A DNA stretch of 64,000 bases from Myxococcales bacterium. Lineage in GTDB: Bacteria > Myxococcota_A > Polyangia > Palsa-1104. Location: positions 1-64,000 of the forward strand of contig PNAM01000103.1 in NCBI GenBank assembly GCA_003170275.1. The letters are read 5' to 3'. The notes under the pieces are model-generated. The model saw nothing but the letters and a program-made list of their open reading frames with translations, was not told where the DNA came from and ran no database searches. Positions 36,981-49,970 of this stretch are shown here, in pieces (position 1 is the first letter of the stretch; every line of letters starts with the position of its first letter). The translations under genes and the position numbers were made by a program.

Positions 36981-37160
36981 ATGAGCGACGACGACATCAT
37001 CCATTGGCAGGACCTGCTCGATGCGGTGGCGTCCGGACGCGTGCAGGACTTGCGCTGTCCGTTTTGCAAAAAAGGCGAAGTGGTGGTGGACAAGAACGTG
37101 GAGCGGACGCGCCTCGAGTGCCGGAGCTGCCGGCGCTTCGTCGAGGGTAGATTCGAATAG
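36981..37160 (+). CDS. Small zinc-ribbon protein
   Basis: A 59-residue protein lying between hub and gp25. It has an acidic helix (DDDIIHWQDLLDAVASG) followed by a four-Cys ribbon (RCPFCKKG, then LECRSCRRF). The cysteine spacing is that of a zinc ribbon. It is short for a structural part and may be an assembly factor. The start at 36981 is the first ATG in the gap after the hub gene. Confidence 0.72.
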   Translation: MSDDDIIHWQDLLDAVASGRVQDLRCPFCKKGEVVVDKNVERTRLECRSCRRFVEGRFE

Positions 37161-37167
37161 GTGAGGG

Positions 37168-37569
37168 GTGGCTCGAAACTTTCTCGGCCGAGGTTGGAAG
37201 TTTCCCGTGGAGATCGACCGGACCGGCGGGATCGCGATGAGCGATCACGACGAGGCGATCCGTCAGTCGATCCTCGTCATCCTGGGCTCGGCCCCGGGCG
37301 AACGGGTCATGCGCCCACACTTCGGCTGCGAGATCCACGAGCTGGTGTTCGCCCCCAACACCGTCAACACCGCCGGGCTGGCGGCGCACTACTGCGTCGA
37401 GGCGCTGCAGAAGTGGGAGGCGCGAATCGAGGCCGTCGAGGCCGAGGCCGAGCCTTCGGCCGACGATCCCAACCGGCTCGACATCCACATCAAGTACAAG
37501 GTCCGTTCGACCAATTCGTCGCGCAACCTCGTCTATCCCTTCTATCTCCGCAGGAGCGCTGAAACGTGA
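37168..37569 (+). CDS. Baseplate wedge protein, gp25/GPW family (Pvc9-like)
   Basis: A 133-residue gp25-type wedge protein with GTG start. The family EPR-like core is present as LGSAPGERVMRPHFGCEIHE, followed by a C-terminal strand region (LDIHIKYKVRSTNS). gp25 connects the baseplate to the first sheath ring. It overlaps the baseplate J gene by four bases. Confidence 0.92.
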   Translation: MARNFLGRGWKFPVEIDRTGGIAMSDHDEAIRQSILVILGSAPGERVMRPHFGCEIHELVFAPNTVNTAGLAAHYCVEALQKWEARIEAVEAEAEPSADDPNRLDIHIKYKVRSTNSSRNLVYPFYLRRSAET

Positions 37570-40500
37570 TCCCTTCGCCCAAGCTCGACGATCGGACCTA
37601 TGCCGACATCGTCGCCGAGGCGATGCGCCTCATCCCGCGCTATTGCCCGGAATGGACCGACCACAATCCGGCCGACCCCGGCATCACCGTTCTCGAGCTG
37701 ACCGCGTGGATGACCGAGCTGATCTTGTATCGGCTCAACCGCGTGCCGGAGAAGAACTACCTCGCGTTCCTCGACATGATCGGCATCCGCCTGCGCTCGC
37801 CGCAACCGGCGCGCGGCTTGATCACGTTCGAGCTGGTCGAGGGCGCGCCCGGGCAGGTGGTGCGCGGCGGCGCGCAGGTGGCGACGCAGCAGGCCTCCGA
37901 AGAAGACACGGTGATCTTCGAGACCCAGCGCGACCTGGTGGTGGTGCCGGCGCCGCTCGATCGCTGCTTTTCGTATCACAACGAGACCTACGCGGATAAC
38001 TCGCCGTTCCTCGGCGGCGGCAAGCCGGAGGGGTTCGAGGTGTTCGCCGGTGCCGACCGCATCGATCGGTTCCTCTACCTCGGCGATCCGCGCTTTGCGT
38101 CGGTGAACGAGTCGGCGGTGCTGCGCTTGAACGTGACCTGCCCCGATCACGGCGGGCGCGATCTGGCGCGCCTGCTCGAGTGGGAATACTGGAACGGGCG
38201 GCGCTGGCGCGAGCTCAAGCTGTTGCCCGTCGAGGTCGAGCGCGGCGAGGTGATCTTCCAGGGACCGGACGACCTGCAGCCGACCGCGGTGCACGGCATC
38301 GAGGATCTGTGGCTGCGCGGCCGGCTGGCCGAGGTGCCGCAGAATCCGTGGGAGACCGAGGTCGACACCGCCAAGGCGATCATCGAGGTGGTCGGCGAAG
38401 GCGTGCTGCCCGACACCGCGTTCGCCAACCTCGACGGCGGCGTGTTCCTGGCGCTCGATCTGCACAAGAACGTCCATCCGCTCGGCGCGTCGCCGAAGAT
38501 CGATCAGTGCGTGTACCTGGCGTCGCGCGAGCTGCTCTCGCATCCCGACGCGGAGGTGCGCATCGAGGTCGTGCTCTCCGATCCGGCGATCATCCCGGCG
38601 CCGCGCGCGTCGGAAGATCTGCTGCTGTCTTGGGAGTATTTCGACGGCAAGAAGTGGCGCGTGCTCGGCCGCTCCGGACCGAAGGGCGCGCCCAAGGGCG
38701 CCCGGCCCGTCGAGAACGACTGGGGTTTCATCGACGGGACCCACGCGTTCACCCGCACGGGCGTGGTGACCTTCCGCGTGCCCAAGGACATCCACGCCGG
38801 CGAGGTGAACGGCGAGGACAACTACTGGATCCGCGCGCGCATCGAGATGGGCGACTACGGCGTGGCCGGCAGCTATCTCCTCGACGGAGATAAGTGGGTG
38901 TGGCGCGACGACCGCCCGCTCAAGCCGCCGTCGTGGAAGTCGGTGGCGATGAAGTACCGCGCCGACCTGCAGGGCCTCAAGCACGTGCTCTCGTATAACG
39001 ACTTCCGCTACCGCGATCACTCCGAAGAGGCGAAGGTCGAGTACCGGCCGTTCCAGCCGTTCTCGGCGGTGCCGGATCAGAGCGCGGCGATCTATCTGGG
39101 TTGGAACGGCAAGCTGCCGAACGACCCGGTGTCGGTGTACTTCCTGCTCGCCGACGCAGCGGTCAAGGCGCCTGCCGCCGATCTCGATCGGCCCAACGCC
39201 GAGTGGCTCAAGGGCTGGTACGCCGATCGCGACGCGATCTGGGAGGCCGAGCAGCGCGTGGTGTGGGAGTACTACGACGGCACCAACTGGACCCAGTTGG
39301 TGGTCGTCGACGCCACCAAGAACTTCACGCAGAGCGGGTTCGTCGACTTCGTCGGGCCCGACGACGCGCAGAAGGCGCTCAAGTTCACCGAGGACCGCTG
39401 GTGGATCCGCGCGCGGCTCGAGATGGGCGGCTTCGTGCGGCCGCCGCGCATCGTGCGCGTGCTCACCAACACCGTCGAGGCGGCCAACGTCGTGACCATT
39501 CGCGACGAGGTGCTGGGCTCGTCGGACGGCACGCCGATCCAGAGCTTCGCGCTGTCGCAGGGGCCGCTCCTCGAGGGTGAAGTGATCGAGGTGCGCGAGC
39601 GCGACGAGCCGGCGCCGGACGATCTGGCCGATCTCGGGCCCGAGCCGATGCGCCGCGACGGGGAAGAGGGTGTGTGGGTGCGCTGGCGGGCGGTCGAGAG
39701 CCTGTTCGACTCCGGGCCGCGCGCGCGTCACTACGTGCGCAACCCGCTCAACGGGCGCGTGCAGTTCGGCGACGGCACGCGCGGCATGATGCCGCCGGCC
39801 GGTCGCAACAACGTGACCGCGCGCCGCTACCAGGTGGGCGGCGGCGTGCGCGGCAACGTCAACGGGATGACGCTCACCCAGCTCACGCGCGCGATCGCCT
39901 ACATCGACAAGTGCTACAACGCGCTCCCGGCGGCGGGCGGCGCGGACGCCGAGACCGTCGAGGAAGCCAAGGGGCGCGCGCCGCTCACGCTCAAGAGCCG
40001 CGATCGCGCGGTGACCGCCGAGGACTTCGAGTCGCTGGCGTTGCGCGCGTCGACCGGCGTCGCGCGCGCGCGCTGCTTGCCTTCGCAGCGACACGACGGC
40101 GAGGTGCAGGTGGTGGTGGTGCCGCGCGGCGACGAGAAGAACCTCGATCTGACCAAGCGGCTGCAGCCGGCGCCGGAGCTGTTGCGCGTGGTGAAGAACC
40201 ACCTCGACGAGCGGCGGCTGGTCGGCACGGTGGTCGAGGTGATCAAGCCGGGCTACGTGGAGATCTCGATCAAGGTGACGCTGGTGCGCCGCACCGTCGG
40301 GCAGACCGACCGGCTCAAGCGCGAGATCGAGGACAAGCTGCGCCGCTACCTCCATCCGCTGGCCGGCGGCCGCGACGGCAAGGGCTGGCCGTTCGGCCGC
40401 TCGGTCTACAAGAGCGATCTGGCGCACCTGGTCGAGGAAGTGCCGGGCGTGGAGGTGATCGATTCGATCACGCTGTTCGACGAAGATCAGCGGGTCGCCG

Positions 40501-40586
40501 TCGAAAACGTCCGCCTGCAGCCGTCCGAGCTGATCTACCTGGTCAACGTCGCGGTCGTCGAGCGTGTGAGGGAAGAGATCGTATGA
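37566..40586 (+). CDS. Baseplate J-like wedge protein (Pvc11-like)
   Basis: A 1006-residue baseplate wedge protein. The N-terminus (YCPEWTDHNPADPGITVLEL, AWMTELILYRLNRVPEKNYL) is the strongest signature of the large eCIS baseplate J proteins. The central part is beta-rich with repeated WEYWNGRRWREL and WEYYDGTNWTQL-like segments. The C-terminal third holds the J domain (GDGTRGMMPPAGRNNV, YQVGGGVRGNVNGMTL, LKSRDRAVTAEDFESLALRA). The size fits Pvc11. The stop overlaps the next ATG. Confidence 0.93.
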   Translation: MIPSPKLDDRTYADIVAEAMRLIPRYCPEWTDHNPADPGITVLELTAWMTELILYRLNRVPEKNYLAFLDMIGIRLRSPQPARGLITFELVEGAPGQVVRGGAQVATQQASEEDTVIFETQRDLVVVPAPLDRCFSYHNETYADNSPFLGGGKPEGFEVFAGADRIDRFLYLGDPRFASVNESAVLRLNVTCPDHGGRDLARLLEWEYWNGRRWRELKLLPVEVERGEVIFQGPDDLQPTAVHGIEDLWLRGRLAEVPQNPWETEVDTAKAIIEVVGEGVLPDTAFANLDGGVFLALDLHKNVHPLGASPKIDQCVYLASRELLSHPDAEVRIEVVLSDPAIIPAPRASEDLLLSWEYFDGKKWRVLGRSGPKGAPKGARPVENDWGFIDGTHAFTRTGVVTFRVPKDIHAGEVNGEDNYWIRARIEMGDYGVAGSYLLDGDKWVWRDDRPLKPPSWKSVAMKYRADLQGLKHVLSYNDFRYRDHSEEAKVEYRPFQPFSAVPDQSAAIYLGWNGKLPNDPVSVYFLLADAAVKAPAADLDRPNAEWLKGWYADRDAIWEAEQRVVWEYYDGTNWTQLVVVDATKNFTQSGFVDFVGPDDAQKALKFTEDRWWIRARLEMGGFVRPPRIVRVLTNTVEAANVVTIRDEVLGSSDGTPIQSFALSQGPLLEGEVIEVRERDEPAPDDLADLGPEPMRRDGEEGVWVRWRAVESLFDSGPRARHYVRNPLNGRVQFGDGTRGMMPPAGRNNVTARRYQVGGGVRGNVNGMTLTQLTRAIAYIDKCYNALPAAGGADAETVEEAKGRAPLTLKSRDRAVTAEDFESLALRASTGVARARCLPSQRHDGEVQVVVVPRGDEKNLDLTKRLQPAPELLRVVKNHLDERRLVGTVVEVIKPGYVEISIKVTLVRRTVGQTDRLKREIEDKLRRYLHPLAGGRDGKGWPFGRSVYKSDLAHLVEEVPGVEVIDSITLFDEDQRVAVENVRLQPSELIYLVNVAVVERVREEIV

Positions 40587-41779
40587 TGACCGCGCAGCGA
40601 GCGCTGGTGCGCATGCCCGAAGTGGTGGGCTTGCCGCTCCGTAAAGCGAAGCTGCTGGTGTCGAACGCCGGGCTGGCGGTCGACGCGATCGTATTCATGG
40701 AGAGCTACGACGCGCGCGACACCGTGCTGACGCAGAAGCCGGCGCGCGGGCAGATGGTCTACGCCGGCGAGAAGGTGACGCTCGGCATCTCGCGCGAGAG
40801 CTACGTCAAGTGGATGCCGTCGATCTACCAGCGCGCGGACATCAACGGGAAGAACTTCCTGCGCGATCTGTTGTGGATCGTGCAGCACCTCTTCTCGTCC
40901 GTCGAGGAACGGCTCGACATGATCCACCAGTTCTTCGATCCGTACGAGGCGCCGGCGGAGTTCCTGCCCTGGCTGGCCTCGTGGTCGGCGATGGTGCTGG
41001 AGGAGGACTGGCCGATCGCCAAGAAGCGGCGCTTGATCAAGAAGGCGATCGAGCTCTATCGCATCCGCGGCACGGTCAAGGGGCTCAAGCTGTTCATCGC
41101 GCTGTTCACCGGGCACGAGCCGTCGCTGCAAGAGAACGTGTGGCCGTTCAAGGGCTGGCGCGTGGGGGCCACGTCGGAGATCGGCATCGACACGGTGGTG
41201 TTGCCGCCGGTGAACCTGGCGCACACGTTTGTGGTCGAGATGCCGGTGGCCTACAAGGATCTGTCGCCCGAGGCGGTGATTCGCATCCACGAGATCATCC
41301 AGATGGAGAAGCCCGCCAACTCGCAGTACTACCTGCGCTTCGCATCGGAGGGGCGCAAAGACGAGCTGCGCGAGCTGATGATCATCGGCACGCGCTCGGG
41401 GATCGGCGTCGGCCCTGGAAGTGAAGGATCGGACGCGATCACCTCCGAGGCGGATCTGCAGAAGCTCCTCGAGGAGCGCGGGCGCGTCGAACAGCAGGAG
41501 AAGCAGCGCACCACCGAGATGACCGCGATCGACGACGCGTTCCAACCGGCGCTCAAGCAGAAGCCGCCGCTGCCCAAGGCGCCGCGCGCCGATACCGCGC
41601 CCGTCGAGGGCAAGGAAGTACGTTCGGATCAGGCGGGCGGCTTCGGCCAGAGCGCGCGCCAGATGGATGCAGTGCGTGACACTGGCATGCACGATGCGCA
41701 TAAGACGATCGAGACTCCGGCCCCGAAGGCCGAGAAGCCCGAAAAGCCGAAGCCGAAGAAGCCGAAAGACGAGAAATAG
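40583..41779 (+). CDS. Tail protein I-like baseplate component with N-terminal PASTA domain
   Basis: A 398-residue protein. The ATG at 40583 overlaps the J gene stop. Residues 10-72 form a PASTA domain (MPEVVGLPLRKAKLLVSNAG, then ARGQMVYAGEKVTLGIS), a module that usually binds peptidoglycan or extends kinases. Residues 75-270 are the eCIS/P2 gpI-like tail domain (YQRADINGKNFLRDLLWIVQ, FLPWLASWSAMVLEEDWP, LYRIRGTVKGLKLFIALFTG). The last 120 residues are charged, Lys/Pro-rich and probably disordered. Position equals Pvc12. Confidence 0.88.
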   Translation: MMTAQRALVRMPEVVGLPLRKAKLLVSNAGLAVDAIVFMESYDARDTVLTQKPARGQMVYAGEKVTLGISRESYVKWMPSIYQRADINGKNFLRDLLWIVQHLFSSVEERLDMIHQFFDPYEAPAEFLPWLASWSAMVLEEDWPIAKKRRLIKKAIELYRIRGTVKGLKLFIALFTGHEPSLQENVWPFKGWRVGATSEIGIDTVVLPPVNLAHTFVVEMPVAYKDLSPEAVIRIHEIIQMEKPANSQYYLRFASEGRKDELRELMIIGTRSGIGVGPGSEGSDAITSEADLQKLLEERGRVEQQEKQRTTEMTAIDDAFQPALKQKPPLPKAPRADTAPVEGKEVRSDQAGGFGQSARQMDAVRDTGMHDAHKTIETPAPKAEKPEKPKPKKPKDEK

Positions 41780-41787
41780 GGGACGCA

Positions 41788-43356
<1,569 letters not shown>

Positions 43357-43376
43357 TCAATAGTGAGACTGAGTGA

Positions 43377-44030
43377 ATGTTCCTCGATCCCATCCTGAAG
43401 GTGCTGCGCGCGCCGCTCGACCTGATCCGGTCGAAGGTGTTCGGGGTCACCAACCTCAAGGGCGGGATCAAGGGGGACATCAGTCGCGCGAAGAACCTGG
43501 GTGCGGAGTACAAGCAGGGCATGGGGATGGCCCAGGGTGCGGCGAGTAAGATTCCGGCAGCTCCGAAGACGACGACGCCTACGACGAAGAAGAAAAAAAT
43601 GGGAATCTTCGGCAAAAAGAACAAAGGCGGCGACGGCGGCAGCGACGACCAGAACCCTGGCCCGTCGCAGCAGCCGCAGGGCGGAAACAACCGCACCATG
43701 GCGCTCGACATGGGTTCGAGCGCGCCCGCCGGCACCAACGTCGGGTGGCTGGTGCCGCTCGAAGGCTTGCAGGCCGGCGAGCTGTTCTCGCTCAACAAGG
43801 CGCGCTGCGTGGTGGGCACCGCGGCGGATTGCGACGTGGTGCTGACCGATCCGTCGATCAGCTCGCGGCACGCCGAGTTCATCTCGATGGCGGGCGGCTT
43901 TCGCATCAACGATCTCGGCTCGACCAACGGGACGTTCGTCAACGACAAGCGGGTGTCCAGCCATGACCTGGTCGACAACGACAACGTCCGGCTCGGGCGC
44001 ACCCCCTTCAAGTTCAAGTCGATGAACTGA
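43377..44030 (+). CDS. FHA-domain protein 1, basic N-terminus
   Basis: A 217-residue soluble protein. The basic N-terminal half (LKVLRAPLDLIRSKVFG, a Lys/Thr stretch TPTTKKKKMGIFGKKNKGG) is followed by the peptide NRTMALDMG at about 105-113 and then an FHA domain (about 125-217) with SISSRHAEF and LGSTNGTFVNDKRV. FHA domains bind phosphothreonine. It is the first of four consecutive FHA genes following the tail genes and shares the TMALD peptide with two of them. Confidence 0.88.
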   Translation: MFLDPILKVLRAPLDLIRSKVFGVTNLKGGIKGDISRAKNLGAEYKQGMGMAQGAASKIPAAPKTTTPTTKKKKMGIFGKKNKGGDGGSDDQNPGPSQQPQGGNNRTMALDMGSSAPAGTNVGWLVPLEGLQAGELFSLNKARCVVGTAADCDVVLTDPSISSRHAEFISMAGGFRINDLGSTNGTFVNDKRVSSHDLVDNDNVRLGRTPFKFKSMN

Positions 44031-44031
44031 C

Positions 44032-45474
44032 ATGCGCCGCGCATCCTGGGCAGCAGCACTCCTCTTCATCACTCTGATCACGAGCGGCGCGCAGGCCGCC
44101 GATCGGCTCAAGCTCGAGCGCATCGACGTGCAGCGCTGGCCGACGGTGCAGATGTACTTGACGCTGGTCGACGGCGACGGCCGCCCGATCGCGGCACGGG
44201 TCAAGGAAGACTTCCGCATCATCCTCGACTCGGCCGACCAGGGCGCGGCGACGGCGGTCAAGACCTTCGATCAGACCGGCGAGCCGGTGAACGTGATCGT
44301 GGTGGCGCAGGTGACCGGCGCGATGAACGAGGTCATCGACGACGTCAAGAAGGGCGTGCGCGCGATCGCCGACACGCTCGATGCCAAGACCAAGCCGAAG
44401 ATGGCGCTGCTCGGCTACGCCGCCGAGACCAAGCGGGTGGCCGAGCTCAGCCCGCCGGCCGACGTGGAAGCGGCGGTGTCGGGCCTGACCATCGACGAGG
44501 GCATCGAGGTGCACATGCTCGACGCGGTGCGCACGGCGATCGATCTGCTCAACGCGGTGCCCAAGGGCGAGCGCAAGCTGATCGTGCTGTTCGCCGACGG
44601 CGTCGATGTCAACCAGGAAAAGAAGGCGTTCACCGCGATCGGCAGGCGCGCGCAGGAGAACGGGATCATCATCGACACCATCGGCTACGCGCCGTTCGAG
44701 CCGGCCAAGATGAAGAGCCTGGGCGAGCTGTCCAAGGCGTCGCAGGGCAACGAGCGCGCCTGCAAGGGGCCGGGCGACGTGACCGCGCAGTTCGGCAACG
44801 TCGCCGACGAGATCAAGAAGCAGTACCTGGTGACGTTCGAGGTCGCGCTCAACGCCGACGGCAAGGTGCACGCGTTCCAGGCCATCGTCGACGCGGCCGG
44901 CCACAACCCGTACTCGACCACCATCGACGTCAAGATCCCCGAGAAGAACTTCCACCCGAAGGTGGAGACCAAGAAGGAAGGCACGCGCTGGTGGCTGTGG
45001 CTGCTGGTCGGCGTGGGCGGCCTGGCGGTGATTTTGTTTCTGGCGTGGCTGATCTTCCGCGAGAAGGACGAGCCGTTCGAGGCCGAGGTCGCGCCGCCGG
45101 TGGTCGCGCCGTCGCCGACGCCGGGGGGCAAGCAGCGCACCATGGCGCTCGACACCGGTGCGCCGGGCAAGACGCCAGCGCTCGGCTGGATCGTCGCCAC
45201 CTCGGGCCGGCACGCCAACCAGACCTTCAAGTTCAAGCCGGGGCGCACACTCGTCGGCACCGGCCCGGACTGCGACATCGTGGTCGACGATCAGTTCATG
45301 TCGGCGCACCACTGCGAGGTGCGCGTGGAGCCGAACGGCAGCTACAAGCTGGTCGACCTCGGCTCGACCAACGGGATCGTGGTCAACGACAAGAAGGTCC
45401 GCGAGCACGAGCTGGTCGACAACGACCTGTTCCGCCTGGGCCGCACCGAGTTCAAGTTCAAGTCGATCAGCTGA
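44032..45474 (+). CDS. VWA-transmembrane-FHA signalling protein
   Basis: A 480-residue bitopic protein. A signal peptide or signal anchor (1-23) precedes a periplasmic VWA-like domain (about 78-260) in which the usual MIDAS DxSxS is replaced by VVAQVTGAM, so metal binding is probably lost. A membrane helix at about 320-342 (WWLWLLVGVGGLAVILFLAW) is followed by a linker containing QRTMALDTG and a cytoplasmic FHA domain (about 390-480; LGSTNGIVVNDKKV). It can relay an outside or periplasmic contact to phospho-Thr readers inside. It starts one base after FHA protein 1. Confidence 0.88.
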   Translation: MRRASWAAALLFITLITSGAQAADRLKLERIDVQRWPTVQMYLTLVDGDGRPIAARVKEDFRIILDSADQGAATAVKTFDQTGEPVNVIVVAQVTGAMNEVIDDVKKGVRAIADTLDAKTKPKMALLGYAAETKRVAELSPPADVEAAVSGLTIDEGIEVHMLDAVRTAIDLLNAVPKGERKLIVLFADGVDVNQEKKAFTAIGRRAQENGIIIDTIGYAPFEPAKMKSLGELSKASQGNERACKGPGDVTAQFGNVADEIKKQYLVTFEVALNADGKVHAFQAIVDAAGHNPYSTTIDVKIPEKNFHPKVETKKEGTRWWLWLLVGVGGLAVILFLAWLIFREKDEPFEAEVAPPVVAPSPTPGGKQRTMALDTGAPGKTPALGWIVATSGRHANQTFKFKPGRTLVGTGPDCDIVVDDQFMSAHHCEVRVEPNGSYKLVDLGSTNGIVVNDKKVREHELVDNDLFRLGRTEFKFKSIS

Positions 45475-45875
45475 TGCCGCCGTGGTGGTTCTACGTCGCC
45501 CTCGTCGGGCTGTTGATGCTGATCGGGCTGCTCATGCTGCTGATCGCGGCGGCGCGCCGGCGGCGGGTCACCGACGCCGCGCCTGCGCGTCGCGCCGAGC
45601 TGGAATTCGTCTCCGGGCCGTTGGTCGGCCAGACCATCCACCTCGATCGCGACATCACCACCATCGGCTCGGTGGCCGGCAACACGGTGCTCCTGACCGA
45701 TACTGGCGTATCCAGAAAACACGTTGGAATTCGTAAGGTTAGCGCAGGATACGAGCTGGCGGATCTGGGCTCGACCAACGGCGTGTACGTCAACGGCGAG
45801 CGGGTCGCGCGCCGCAAGCTCGAAGGGGGCGACGTCATCCGGGTCGGCGCAACCGAGATTGTCTTCAGGGCGTAG
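45474..45875 (+). CDS. Membrane-anchored FHA protein
   Basis: A 133-residue protein. The ATG at 45474 shares one base with the preceding stop. A hydrophobic anchor (about 5-26, FYVALVGLLMLIGLLMLLIA) with Arg-rich stop-transfer sequence leads to an FHA domain (about 42-133; GVSRKHVGIRK, LGSTNGVYVNGERV). It is the only one of the four without the TMALD peptide. Confidence 0.9.
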   Translation: MPPWWFYVALVGLLMLIGLLMLLIAAARRRRVTDAAPARRAELEFVSGPLVGQTIHLDRDITTIGSVAGNTVLLTDTGVSRKHVGIRKVSAGYELADLGSTNGVYVNGERVARRKLEGGDVIRVGATEIVFRA

Positions 45876-45895
45876 TAGTGAGAAGGTAAACCTGC

Positions 45896-47814
45896 ATGCC
45901 GGCAAGGCTTCTTTATCGGGACGCACAGGGAGCGGACGCATCGGTGGACATCGTGCCGGAGGGCGCGTTCCTCGGCCGCGCCGCCGACTGCGTGGTGCGC
46001 ACCGATGACGCGATGGTCTCCCGCAAGAACTGCAAGATCTCGTTTCAGGCCGGCAAGTGGGTGGTCGAGGACCTGGGGTCGTCGAACGGCACCTACGTCA
46101 ATGAAGTGCGGGTGCAGAAGCAGGTGCTCAGCCACGCCGACGTGGTGCGTTGCGGAACCCTGCAGGTGCGCTTCGTCGAGGTGGCGGCCGGGGCTGCGCA
46201 GCCGGCGCAGGCGCAGAAGCCCCGCACGATGGCGCTCGAGAAGTCGAACATCCAGGTCGACCCGGCGCTGACCGGCCAGCTCGATCCGGCGAACCTGATG
46301 TCCATGAAGGACCAGGAGCTGCAGAGCGCGGGCGAAGAGCGCGATGCGCTGGCCGGCCGGCTGCGCGAGCAGACGCAGGAGCTCGAGACCGCCAACCAGA
46401 AGCTCGAAGCCACCGAAGACGAGCTCAAGAAGCTGCGCGGCGAGGTGGTGGCGCAGCGCGAGCGGCTCAACGAGATGACGCGCAACAAGGCGCTCACCGC
46501 CGAGGAGCTGCACGCGCAGACCAAGGTGGGGGAGGAGCTGCGCGAGGAGCTGGCCACGCTGCGCGACGAGCACCTGACCGTACGCGGGCGCAACGACGAG
46601 CTGTCAGAGGAAGTGGCCGCGCGCGATCGCCAGCTCGAGCGCGCGCATGAAGACCTGCAGCGCGCCAAGCAGAGCACCGACGAGCTGCGCGGCGGGTTGG
46701 CCGAGGTCCAGAAGACCAAGGACGAGGGTTGGCGCGAGCTGAATGAGCGCGTCGGCGAGCTCGATCACCTGCGCGAGGTGATCGCCGAGCAGGAGCGCAT
46801 CCTCGAGGAGCGTCGCGTGGGGTTGATCACGCTCGAGAGCTCGATCAAGGAGATGCGGGCGGACCGCGAGAAGGTGATGCGCGAGGCGGTGGCGATGAAG
46901 GGCGAGCGCGACGAGCTGCGCAGCCACGAGACCCGCCTGCAGCACACCATCGAGTCGCTGGAAGACGAGCAGCGACGGCTGACGCGCGCGATCGCCGATG
47001 GCGGGACGCCCGACGCGGCGCGCGCCAACGAGGATCACGCGCGGCTGGCGAGCGAGCTGCGCGAGCTGAAGATCGAGAACTCGAAGATCGGCGCGGAGCG
47101 CGCGCGGCTGGCCGAGCAGGTGGCGCGGCTCGAGGCCGAGCAGTCGCAGCTCGACGATCGGCACGCCAAGGTCGACGTGGCGCGCGCGCACCTCGAGCAG
47201 GAGAAGGCCAGCTCGGAGCAGACGCGCTCGCGCATCGAAGAGGCGCTCGGCCGTGCCGAGACCGCGCGGCAGCGGGCCGAGGAGGAGAAGGTCGCGGCGG
47301 CCAAGGCGCGCGACGCGGCGTTGGCGAGCGCGGACGAGCTGCGGCGCGAGCTCGAGCGCGAGAAGCGCCACGCGGCGGAGCTCGACACGCAGCTGCAAGC
47401 CCACTCGGCGCACGCGCTCAGCCGTTCGACCGCGCCGTCGATGCCGGCGGTCGACGCCGAGGCGCTCGGCGGCACCACCATGAGCTCGATGCCGATCGCG
47501 TCGATGGACACCGATCCGGGCGCGCACGACGAGCCCGAGGCGCGCATCGCGGCGCTCGAAGAGGAGCTGGCCAAGCTCGGCACCGAGCTGGCGATGTCGC
47601 GCTCCGACGATGATCTCAAGCGGCGCGCCGAAGAGGTCTACACCGGCATCAACGACGCGCTGTCCGAGCTGCGCACCAACATCTTGCTGGCGCGCGATCT
47701 GCTCGTGAAGCACGGCCCGTCGGTGCCGACGCTGGCCGAGGCGATCCAGCTCTCGATGGACCGCACCGAAGACGCCAAAGGCATGCTGCGCTCGTTGCGC
47801 GAGATGATCGACTC

Positions 47815-47818
<4 letters not shown>
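45896..47818 (+). CDS. FHA and long coiled-coil protein
   Basis: A 640-residue protein: FHA domain at 1-95 (MVSRKNCKISF, LGSSNGTYVNEVRV), the peptide PRTMALEKS at about 109-117, then a long coiled coil from about 135 to 500 rich in Glu, Arg and Leu, and a helical C-terminal domain (about 570-640, VYTGINDALSELRTNILLAR). The coiled coil could span or scaffold a large complex. It overlaps the Ycf46-like ATPase gene as ATGA, which suggests partnership. Confidence 0.9.
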
Positions 47819-49362
<1,544 letters not shown>

Positions 49363-49758
49363 ATGTCGCACTTCACCAAGGTCGCAACCAAGATCAACGA
49401 TCTGGGCGCGCTGAGAAAAGCGCTCGATCAGATGGGCTGGAAGTACAAGCACGCCGAACAGGGCGTCGAGGTGCGCGGGTGGCGCGGACAGACCTCCAAG
49501 GCCGAGATCGCCATCGACATGGGCAAGTACGACGTGGGCGTGGTGCAGCAGGCCGACGGCACCTATTCGCTCGAGGCGGACTGGTGGGGCGTCGAGACCT
49601 CCAAGGGGCTCACCGAGGCGGAGATCGTCAAGGAAGTGAACGCCAAGTACGCGTACCAGCGGGTGGTGGCGGCCGTCGAGGCCGAGGGCTACACCATCGA
49701 CTCGAACGCGGTGCAGGCGGACGGCACGGTCAAGCTCAACGTTTCCAAATGGGAGTAG
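49363..49758 (+). CDS. DUF1257 protein (Ycf35-like)
   Basis: A 131-residue DUF1257 protein. Seen are MSHFTKVATKINDLGALRKA at the start, the MGWKY segment and the C-terminal AYQRVVAAVEAEGYTIDSNA, all typical of Ycf35. Its function is unknown; in plants and cyanobacteria the gene is linked to Ycf46. It starts directly after the Ycf46-like stop. Confidence 0.9.
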   Translation: MSHFTKVATKINDLGALRKALDQMGWKYKHAEQGVEVRGWRGQTSKAEIAIDMGKYDVGVVQQADGTYSLEADWWGVETSKGLTEAEIVKEVNAKYAYQRVVAAVEAEGYTIDSNAVQADGTVKLNVSKWE

Positions 49759-49761
49759 TCG

Positions 49762-49968
49762 ATGGCGGAGCGTAAAGAGCTCGAGATCATCATCGGGCCC
49801 GACGGCGAGGTGCAGGTGACGGTCAAGTGCATCAAGGGCCAGTCGTGCGTGACCGAGACCAAGTTCCTCGAGGAAGCGCTGGGCGACACGATCGAGTCGC
49901 GTGAGCTCACGCCCGAATACTACGAGCAGCCGGTGACGGGCTCGCAGACCACCAAGACGACCAAGTAG
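49762..49968 (+). CDS. DUF2997 small protein
   Basis: A 68-residue DUF2997 protein. The strand-turn-strand LEIIIGPDGEVQVTVKCIKG and CVTETKFLEEALGD followed by a Thr/Lys tail define the family. It has a conserved partnership with DUF1257, here separated by three bases. No function is known. Confidence 0.9.
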   Translation: MAERKELEIIIGPDGEVQVTVKCIKGQSCVTETKFLEEALGDTIESRELTPEYYEQPVTGSQTTKTTK

Positions 49969-49970
49969 CG

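Noticed and set aside
37542..40427. Very long open frame antisense to the baseplate J gene (about 960 codons)
   Set aside because: It is a mirror of high-GC codon bias: His/Arg/Ala/Leu-rich, no family motif, and fully opposite a gene with clear baseplate signatures. The same holds for long antisense frames over gspL (4991-6430), the sheath genes and maeB.
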